The notes beneath the pieces are model-generated. The model ran no database searches. It saw only the letters and a program-made list of their open reading frames with translations, and was not told the origin of the DNA. Positions 26,379-31,753 of a stretch of DNA of 64,000 nucleotides are shown here, piece by piece. Position 1 is the first letter of the stretch. Each line of letters starts with the position of its first letter. Origin of the DNA: Synechococcus sp. CBW1004. Lineage in GTDB: Bacteria; Cyanobacteriota; Cyanobacteriia; PCC-6307; Cyanobiaceae. The stretch spans positions 1,426,001 to 1,490,000 of the forward strand of contig NZ_CP060397.1 in the NCBI RefSeq assembly GCF_015840715.1. The letters are read 5' to 3'. A program made the position numbers and the translations under genes.

Positions 26379-26520
26379 TAGACGACCGCAAACGGTCTCT
26401 AAACCCGATTTCGCCGCCTTACAAGGACTTCCTCTCTCGGTGAATGAGTGGAAACATCTCCATTAGGAGGCGTGATAAACCGCGCTGCTTTGGCAAAACA
26501 TATTGAGCGTTCACCCACCG
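26379..26520 (+). repeat. Cassette repeat B1 (type B, about 142 bp)
   Basis: It begins like type A (TAGACGACCGCAAACGGTCT, then CTAAACCC) but continues differently. A 37-bp block at 26415-26451 is identical to 28638-28674, and CTGCTTTGGCAAAACATAT and GTTCACCCACCG also recur. The ORF it precedes begins at 26557. Confidence 0.85.
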
Positions 26521-26556
26521 CTTTGTTGTGGTTTTTACTCAAGGAGGACACTAATC

Positions 26557-26862
26557 ATGGGTTGCGATATCTACCTGTTCAGAAAAGATGCAAGTTCTCA
26601 ATCCTCAGATCATGGTGAGATTTTCTGGGATGTGACGTCATCGGATCTTGGATACGAATTATCCTGCGTTGGCATTGACACCGATTATCGAGAGTTCTGC
26701 ACTGATGATCTTCGCACACTTACACAAGAGCTAATTGATGGAGACAGCGAGGACTTTGGCGAATATACAGATGGTGCGCTAAAAGCACTTCTCAAGAATC
26801 TCGATAGCCTCAGCAATGAACAACGGAATAACTCCCGTTGGTTTCTAACGTTAGATTATTGA
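26557..26862 (+). CDS. Cassette protein 2, small acidic
   Basis: A 101-residue acidic protein starting MGCDIYLFRKD with GIDTDYREFCTDDLRTLTQE in the middle. A good ribosome-binding site (AAGGAGG) lies 11-17 bp before the ATG. The MGCDI opening is seen in a family of small phage and bacterial proteins of unknown role; the resemblance is weak. No paralogue in the array. Confidence 0.55.
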   Translation: MGCDIYLFRKDASSQSSDHGEIFWDVTSSDLGYELSCVGIDTDYREFCTDDLRTLTQELIDGDSEDFGEYTDGALKALLKNLDSLSNEQRNNSRWFLTLDY

Positions 26863-26948
26863 ATCAAGCACTTCATACAAGCAAATAACCAGCTACTTTC
26901 ACGATAGTGAGCAGCCCCTAAGCCCACTACCTTAAAGACATTAGTCCT

Positions 26949-26964
26949 CCCTGTGCAAACAGGG
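26949..26964. other. GNRA-loop hairpin between cassettes 2 and 3
   Basis: CCCTGTGCAAACAGGG is a perfect 6-bp stem with a GCAA loop, about 12 bp before repeat A2. No T run follows. It may be an RNA 3' end stabiliser or a weak terminator of cassette 2. Confidence 0.4.
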
Positions 26965-26975
26965 ATTAAGGCAGA

Positions 26976-27028
26976 TAGACGACCGCAAACCGTCTTTAAA
27001 CCCCTGTGTCGAAAGCAGGGTGATTGCG
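26976..27028 (+). repeat. Cassette repeat A2 (type A, 53 bp)
   Basis: Identical over all 53 bases to repeat A4 at 27842-27894. TAG at its start, two small stems, GATTGCG at its end. The downstream start codon is at 27057. Confidence 0.9.
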
Positions 27029-27056
27029 ATATCGCTTTCCATCACCAACAATCATT

Positions 27057-27296
27057 ATGTACTCCAAAAAAGAAGTCTTTGAAGAATGCTACAATGAGCT
27101 TCACTCGGGATTCATACTGTATATGATGCTCTCGTTTGACGCTGAGGCTTATGAAGCGCGAAAGCGTGAGTATCTTGACAAGTTCAAGACAGGGATACAG
27201 TCCTTTGGTTACAGCTATGATGAATTCCTCGCCTGGTGCAAATCAAACCCTAACAACGAAACTCTCTATGGGAAGCTCACCTTCCCAGAGCAATAG
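27057..27296 (+). CDS. Cassette protein 3, small hypothetical
   Basis: A 79-residue helical protein, MYSKKEVFEECYNELHSGFI ... SYDEFLAWCKSNPNNETLYG. Near-neutral charge, unlike cassettes 1, 2, 4 and 6. A TTG in the repeat (27024) is in frame and would add 11 residues. Not recognised. An HNH tail remnant and repeat A3 follow it. Confidence 0.5.
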   Translation: MYSKKEVFEECYNELHSGFILYMMLSFDAEAYEARKREYLDKFKTGIQSFGYSYDEFLAWCKSNPNNETLYGKLTFPEQ

Positions 27297-27353
27297 AAAC
27301 CTCCTTGTTGCTGTCCTGCCTCATATGTAAGGGCAAGCATCCCTGGACCAGCC

Positions 27354-27488
27354 CGTAAACATCATGCTCTGTACGAGCGTGAGAGGTGGTGCCTAAATCC
27401 CCAGCAACTGGAGGTAGCTCCTGCCATTGGGCACGATCTGCCTTCTCTGGGGATCGATGGACTTGATGTCTTTTATTCAGTCAGATAG
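27354..27488 (+). pseudogene. HNH endonuclease C-terminal remnant before repeat A3
   Basis: Forty-four codons read RKHHALYERERWCLNPQQLE VAPAIGHDLPSLGIDGLDVF and end at TAG inside repeat A3. The intact nuclease at 10059-10955 has RNHHALYDLGRWCLHPQHLE and then VVPATGHDLSSLQ. The match begins abruptly at the second half of the HNH motif; the rest of the gene is absent. DNA of the two regions is still clearly alike, so the copy is recent or conserved. Confidence 0.75.
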
Positions 27489-27538
27489 ACGACCGCAAAC
27501 CGTCTCTAAACCCCTGTGTCGAAAGCAGGGTGATTGCG
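27486..27538 (+). repeat. Cassette repeat A3 (type A, 53 bp)
   Basis: One difference from A2/A4 (GTCTCTAAA for GTCTTTAAA). Its first three bases are the stop codon of the HNH remnant. The next start codon is at 27571, 32 bp on. Confidence 0.9.
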
Positions 27539-27570
27539 TGTGACCAATATTTTTCATTTCTTTCGTTCTT

Positions 27571-27813
27571 ATGAATTACCCAGCTGCAGACCTCATCCTT
27601 AAGATTGCTGTCTCAAAGATGGTTCGGAAATACGATATTGATCTTGACGATCTGATCTATGACACTATCTCCGATTATGATCAATTCTTCGAAGGAGACA
27701 ATGAGTGGTTTGACGAAGAAGATACTGACATGAAGGATTCACTTCGAGATCAGGTTCTTGAGTCTCTTCAACTCGACCAAAACGATACTGTAGCACTCAT
27801 ATTTGGTCGGTGA
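27571..27813 (+). CDS. Cassette protein 4, small acidic (paralogue of cassette protein 1)
   Basis: An 80-residue, very acidic protein: MNYPAADLILKIAVSKMVRK, DLDDLIYDTISDYDQFFEGD and MKDSLRDQVLESLQL. It aligns end to end with cassette protein 1 at a modest identity. Divergence between two paralogues that sit behind near-identical repeats means the repeats are conserved while the genes are not. Function unknown. Confidence 0.55.
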   Translation: MNYPAADLILKIAVSKMVRKYDIDLDDLIYDTISDYDQFFEGDNEWFDEEDTDMKDSLRDQVLESLQLDQNDTVALIFGR

Positions 27814-27841
27814 CCTTGCGAGAGTAGGTTCAGACATTCAG

Positions 27842-27894
27842 TAGACGACCGCAAACCGTCTTTAAACCCCTGTGTCGAAAGCAGGGTGATTGCG
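27842..27894 (+). repeat. Cassette repeat A4 (type A, 53 bp)
   Basis: Identical to A2. Its last base touches the ATG of the next gene at 27895, so here the CAGGGTG part of the second stem would act as the ribosome-binding region. This is the copy that most strongly suggests a translated leader. Confidence 0.9.
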
Positions 27895-28590
27895 ATGGGA
27901 AAATACCATCTTATTATTTTAATGGCAATTGGTTTCGGTGCTACCACTACTAGCAACGAAGATACTATTCGATCTCTGCAGAAATCTACATTTCTAAGGA
28001 ATGAAGAGATTGTTGATCTTTATCGTGACAAGTGGAATAGAATATATCCTGCTCGGATTTTTCACTCGTTCTCGGAGCAAGAGCTTTTTTCACCCCGTGA
28101 ATACTGTTATCATAACCTTAATTCAGATCGCGCCTGTTTAAGCAGTGATTGTTCTTCTCCTAGCTCTACAGGGGAGACTCGGATTATTAGAGAGTTTTTG
28201 CGATTTGGATTCTGGTCTCTTACTATTGAGCAGACTATCAAGCCTTTTAATCCAGAGCGCATAAAGGAGTGGGAACTCACGATTGCTGTATGGTGCGGCA
28301 ATCGACGAGTCTTTCATCCTCAGCAAGCCAAAAATAATATTCTTGCCTACCATGATCAATCCGTCTATGAGAGGTGGAAACAGATTGTGTTGGCAGATCT
28401 CGATAACTTTGCAGAAGTTCTTCGTGTTTTCAATCCTATGAATCACATATATTCAGTCGCCTGCTCTGCTTCATCGGAAAGAGTGTGTAAACGCTTGAAC
28501 CTTGAAGTTCGAAATGGTATTGCTTTTCTACTTCATGAGAAAGGTAAGGTTTGTCAGCACAAGTCAGGTGCATTCATGCCCTCTACCTAA
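27895..28590 (+). CDS. Cassette protein 5, hypothetical
   Basis: A 231-residue protein, the largest in the array, with a hydrophobic start (MGKYHLIILMAIGFGATTTS) that could be a signal peptide or anchor. The body has several cysteines (REYCYHN, DRACLSSDCSS, IAVWCGN, SVACSAS, ERVCKR, GKVCQH) and no recognised domain. GTG at 27886 in the repeat is in frame. It is flanked by repeat A4 and repeat B2. Confidence 0.5.
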   Translation: MGKYHLIILMAIGFGATTTSNEDTIRSLQKSTFLRNEEIVDLYRDKWNRIYPARIFHSFSEQELFSPREYCYHNLNSDRACLSSDCSSPSSTGETRIIREFLRFGFWSLTIEQTIKPFNPERIKEWELTIAVWCGNRRVFHPQQAKNNILAYHDQSVYERWKQIVLADLDNFAEVLRVFNPMNHIYSVACSASSERVCKRLNLEVRNGIAFLLHEKGKVCQHKSGAFMPST

Positions 28591-28601
28591 TCTGATCTCC
28601 A

Positions 28602-28744
28602 TAGACAATCAGAAGCTGTCTCTAAACCCTACTCTGTCGCCTTACAAGGACTTCCTCTCTCGGTGAATGAGTGGCAATAGTTGCACTGGAAGGCATGATA
28701 CACTGCGCTGCTTTGGCAAAACATATGGAGTGTTCACCCACCGC
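28602..28744 (+). repeat. Cassette repeat B2 (type B, about 143 bp)
   Basis: Shares with B1 the 37-bp identical block (28638-28674) and later blocks. Its first stem is AGACA/TGTCT in place of AGACG/CGTCT, a paired change that keeps the stem. The rest of the first loop differs. The next gene starts at 28782. Confidence 0.85.
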
Positions 28745-28781
28745 CTTACAATTCAATTACCAAATCATCAACACACAATTA

Positions 28782-29053
28782 TGACTTCTAATCAGCAAAT
28801 CCTTATCCCTTGGTCTCCCATAATTGAAACATGGATAAATGAAGACCCTTATGCGTCTGATAACTTTTGGAGTTATTATCCCGATGCCAACCACTCTCCT
28901 TATGAACAACTCATCCAAATTCATATGGTAGCAGAGGATACTAATGCCGATTTCTTTGATTCGCTTGTCCATGTCATTTCAAATATCGTAAATGATGATA
29001 GCGGAGGCTTTCAATGCGATTTTTGCGAGGAGGGTGTTTATGTGATCTCCTAG
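28782..29053 (+). CDS. Cassette protein 6, small acidic
   Basis: A 90-residue very acidic protein: MTSNQQILIPWSPIIETWIN, DPYASDNFWSYYPDANHSPY and a C-terminal CDFCEE. Last gene of the array; a strong terminator follows at 29098-29130. Not related to the other cassette proteins by eye. Confidence 0.5.
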
Positions 29054-29092
29054 CAATATCTTTGACCTGTCTGGCTGCAAGGTGCAACTGCA

Positions 29093-30574
29093 TCACAACG
29101 ACTCAAGGTCCACTGCCTTGGGTCGTTTTTGTTTCTTCCCGTAGGTTCGTGCTGTTGCTTCCGCCCTTCTCGCTCCCGGAGCTGTTTTTTTTCTCTCTTG
29201 ATCACCTGCAGGATATTGACTCATATTGTCTAAAAGAGTATCTTCACCATTGCTGACAGAAGCACTTTGAAAGAAGCCTAGTGAATCAATATGAAAACGG
29301 CTGGATAGTCCATCGTATGTTTTTTGAATCATAGCTAGAGATGTGCCGCAGTTCTTTGCTACCAGATTGACTCTTTGCCCTTGCAAGAGTGCAAATGAGA
29401 TATGTGTGGACCTCAAAGAGTAAAGTGTATATTTGCGATCAAAGTCGCATTTGGCGAGAACACGGTTGAACCACTGTCTTATATGCTCTATATGATACAT
29501 TGATCTATCACTAAAAAATGGATTCATCATTAATAAGTCATCATCTGATGGCGGCAAAACCAGCGGCTCTATTTCGGTGACTAGATTGCCTTTCTTATCT
29601 TTTATCATTTCAGCAGTGATTCTTCTGTTTAAATCTGCATGCTGTTCATTGCGGATTTTAATTCCTTTGCTCAGGTGTGACTTAATCGCTTGAAGCGTGT
29701 TTCCGTTCATAGCCACTTCTCTCCCACCTGTCTTTGTAGTATTGGATATTTTCACGATCCCGCTGAGTTTTCCGTCTGACCTCCTGACTACTTCGCAGTC
29801 ACCCCAGCGAATCTGCGCTGTTTCATGCGGTCTGCATCCTGATTGATATTGAAATCTTACCCACTGAATAATCCAACGTCTCTTCCACCTTGTTTCTTGA
29901 TCTAAAGACTGTTTCTCAATTGCATATAGCTCATCGCTAAACCTTTTCCAATGATCTGGCAAGAAAGCTGGATTTGCCTCATCTCTATAGTTCTTGCGGT
30001 CTTTAATCTTCTTTACTTCCGGCTTCTTCTTAGGGTCAAGCATCTCATTGTCTACCATCCAACTTAAAATTGCCTTCAAGGTCGTGATGTCACTATTAAT
30101 TGTCCCCGCTGAAAGTCCATTAGTATCACTCTTCCATTTTCCTTTTTGCGTCACATCAAGGTAATATCCTGAGTAATCAGAGAATGAAGTCTTACAAATA
30201 TCGCCAATACTGCGGATTCCTTTTGCCCTACAGTAGGGGAGTATTCGTTGCGATATCCTCTGTCTATAAAGGTCATGTGACCGATCGGCAAGTTGTCCTC
30301 GCGTTACTTCAACCTCCTTTTCCTGTAGATATAATTCACAAATCTTTGCAAAAGAGAGGTTTCGGCTTTTTGTTTTTGGAGCCTGACTTTCAATCTGGAC
30401 ATATGCAGACAAAGCATTCTTATGCGCTTGCTTAATGTCGCTTGTCTTAAGTGAGATATTAGTGTATCTTTTTCCGCCTCTGTTTACGCGAAGGAAGAAC
30501 GCCTCTCTCTCTGCATACTTAATAACGTATGCCTGACCATTAAGGGTTGGCTCCTTGATCTCAATTTTCGGCAT
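29093..30574 (-). CDS. Tyrosine recombinase (island integrase)
   Basis: A 493-residue phage-type integrase. An N-terminal arm-binding part is followed by a core-binding domain (about 70-190) and a catalytic domain with QSGCRPHETAQIRW (catalytic Arg near 246), YSLRSTHISFAL (second Arg and His near 386) and IQKTYDGLS (nucleophile Tyr near 420). Box II has Tyr where many relatives have His, a variant seen in a clade whose motif reads YSLR. It is AT-rich like the right half of the island and points away from the nearby att site. It is the likely enzyme for the attL/attR pair. Confidence 0.92.
   Translation of the reverse strand: MPKIEIKEPTLNGQAYVIKYAEREAFFLRVNRGGKRYTNISLKTSDIKQAHKNALSAYVQIESQAPKTKSRNLSFAKICELYLQEKEVEVTRGQLADRSHDLYRQRISQRILPYCRAKGIRSIGDICKTSFSDYSGYYLDVTQKGKWKSDTNGLSAGTINSDITTLKAILSWMVDNEMLDPKKKPEVKKIKDRKNYRDEANPAFLPDHWKRFSDELYAIEKQSLDQETRWKRRWIIQWVRFQYQSGCRPHETAQIRWGDCEVVRRSDGKLSGIVKISNTTKTGGREVAMNGNTLQAIKSHLSKGIKIRNEQHADLNRRITAEMIKDKKGNLVTEIEPLVLPPSDDDLLMMNPFFSDRSMYHIEHIRQWFNRVLAKCDFDRKYTLYSLRSTHISFALLQGQRVNLVAKNCGTSLAMIQKTYDGLSSRFHIDSLGFFQSASVSNGEDTLLDNMSQYPAGDQERKKTAPGARRAEATARTYGKKQKRPKAVDLESL
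29098..29130 (+). terminator. Rho-independent terminator closing the cassette array
   Basis: Arms ACGAC-T-CAAGG (29098-29108) and CCTTG-G-GTCGT (29116-29126) pair with one T-G wobble around a 7-nt loop, and five T follow. It terminates rightward transcripts from the array and overlaps the last codons of the integrase gene on the other strand. Confidence 0.75.
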
Positions 30575-30612
30575 AGCAGAGAACCGAGAGGGTGTTCATC
30601 GGACCAACATCA

Positions 30613-30691
30613 GTTCCAACCCTCGCCTGAGCGGTCTCGACGTGACTGACTTTAGCATCAAAAACGGCTTGTTCCAACCCTTGTTCCAACC
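30613..30691. repeat. Right arm-type recombinase sites (GTTCCAACC)
   Basis: GTTCCAACC at 30613, 30671 and 30683. The last two are 12 bp apart, exactly like the left pair, and end 30 bp before the right att core. They lie in the integrase promoter region, so the integrase may control its own gene through them. Confidence 0.65.
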
Positions 30692-30721
30692 TTAGAAACG
30701 AGACTGGAGCTAGGGTTTTTC

Positions 30722-30738
30722 AATTTCGTGGGTGGCCA
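30722..30738. other. Right attachment site core (attR) of the genomic island
   Basis: AATTTCGTGGGTGGCCA, 16 of 17 bases as at 9488-9504. On the reverse strand it reads TTG GCC ACC CAC GAA ATT, i.e. the opening codons of E2 with a TTG start, then runs into GAA AAA CCC TAG. It is the severed 5' end of the E2 gene left behind 31 bp after the VOC gene. Confidence 0.8.
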
Positions 30739-30769
30739 ACGGAGGTGCGCCGCACAGATGATCGGGATT

Positions 30770-31225
30770 TTACGTGGGGCCTGTGATCGCCTCGGCCAGG
30801 AGTTCACGCTGGTCGGGATCCGGCGGCCCCTTGAGCTCGATGCGGTTGCCTTCCGGGTCCTGCAGGTACAGGGAGGGACCGTGCCCGTCGGCGCCATAGC
30901 GGCGTTCCACGGCCCCGAACGGCACACCATGGCGCAGCAGATGCGCCTGGATCGCCTCGCTGTCGAAGTGCTCGAGGCGCAGACAGAAATGATCCAGGTT
31001 GTGGCCAGCGGCGGCCGGGGGTGCGGAGCCGGCCCCCGCGGGCCGGGCCCCATCGACGAGATCGATCAGGCTGCGACCGGCCCGCAGCTGGGTCAGACCG
31101 GTCTGCGGCAGCACCCTCTCCACGCGACAGCCCAGGACGGTGACGTACCAGTCGGCCAGAGCCTCCCGATCGATCACCCTCAGCACCACATGATCCAGCC
31201 CCAGCAGGCTCAGGGGGTGTGACAT
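30770..31225 (-). CDS. VOC-superfamily (glyoxalase/bleomycin-resistance type) protein
   Basis: A 151-residue protein: LLGLDHVVLRVIDREALADW, RSLIDLVDG, LDHFCLRLEHF and GPSLYLQDPEGNRIELKGP give the two beta-alpha-beta-beta-beta halves of the vicinal oxygen chelate fold, with metal ligands at His in LDHVV and LDHFC and Glu in NRIELK. The specific reaction is unknown. It was the gene directly upstream of E2 before the island inserted. Start ATG 31225 is preferred; the frame runs much further upstream but as a shadow of ylqD. Confidence 0.88.
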   Translation of the reverse strand: MSHPLSLLGLDHVVLRVIDREALADWYVTVLGCRVERVLPQTGLTQLRAGRSLIDLVDGARPAGAGSAPPAAAGHNLDHFCLRLEHFDSEAIQAHLLRHGVPFGAVERRYGADGHGPSLYLQDPEGNRIELKGPPDPDQRELLAEAITGPT

Positions 31226-31241
31226 CGGTAGGCCTCCGCCC

Positions 31242-31685
31242 TCAGGCCCCTTCGATCGCCTCGATGACACCGTCGCGCACCAGGATCGCCGCCTGGAGCT
31301 TCTCCACCAGGTTGTCGCCGACCGACACGTCGATCGTGCTCTCGATCTGACCCTGCTCCACGACCGCCTCCATCTCGAGTTCGCGAACCTGACGCTGCTG
31401 CTCGAGCAGCTGACGCTTCTGCTCCTCCAGCTCGGCACGCTTGGCGGCCACCTGCTGCTGCACCGAGGCCACCTGCTCCTGCACGCGCGGATCGAGGGGA
31501 TTGGCACTCTGGCGGCGGATCTGATCGATCACCAGCTGCCCCTCCTGCTCCAGCTGGCCGAGCTGCTGATCGACGTTGACGATGGCGTTGCTGAGCTCCC
31601 GCTCGGCATCCTCCTTCCAGCGCGGGGTGACGACGGCCCGCACCGTGATCGTGCGCTTGATCGTCAGGGTGGTGCCGTCAGCCAT
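31242..31685 (-). CDS. YlqD-family protein
   Basis: A 147-residue protein with KRTITVRAVVTPRWKEDAER, a long central coiled coil (about 30-110, glutamine-rich: VQQQVAAKRAELEEQKRQ) and a C-terminal VSVGDNLVEKLQAAILVRDG. This is the YlqD-type protein conserved in cyanobacteria and Firmicutes; function not known. It is 16 bp upstream of the VOC gene and in the same direction, so the two form an operon. Confidence 0.82.
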   Translation of the reverse strand: MADGTTLTIKRTITVRAVVTPRWKEDAERELSNAIVNVDQQLGQLEQEGQLVIDQIRRQSANPLDPRVQEQVASVQQQVAAKRAELEEQKRQLLEQQRQVRELEMEAVVEQGQIESTIDVSVGDNLVEKLQAAILVRDGVIEAIEGA

Positions 31686-31753
31686 GGGGAGGACAAATCA
31701 GCCCACAGGCTGTCAGCCGGCGGGGAGCCGGTCAACCGAGCCCGGCGGGCCGC

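Noticed and set aside
26371-26530. glnA-type or downstream-peptide riboswitch, suggested by CGTTCACCCACCG
   Set aside because: The diagnostic GGACGGAAGTAGG part is absent, so the partial match is not enough.
26011-28744. CRISPR array
   Set aside because: The repeats are 53 or 143 bp and are separated by whole genes of 240-700 bp, not by uniform short spacers, and there are no cas genes.
26011-28744. Classical integron cassette array with attC sites
   Set aside because: Neither RYYYAAC nor GTTRRRY core sites are found at the ends of type A or B repeats (the nearest, GTTTAAA/GTTTAGA, fails the consensus), and the only recombinase is of the phage-integrase type reading toward the array.
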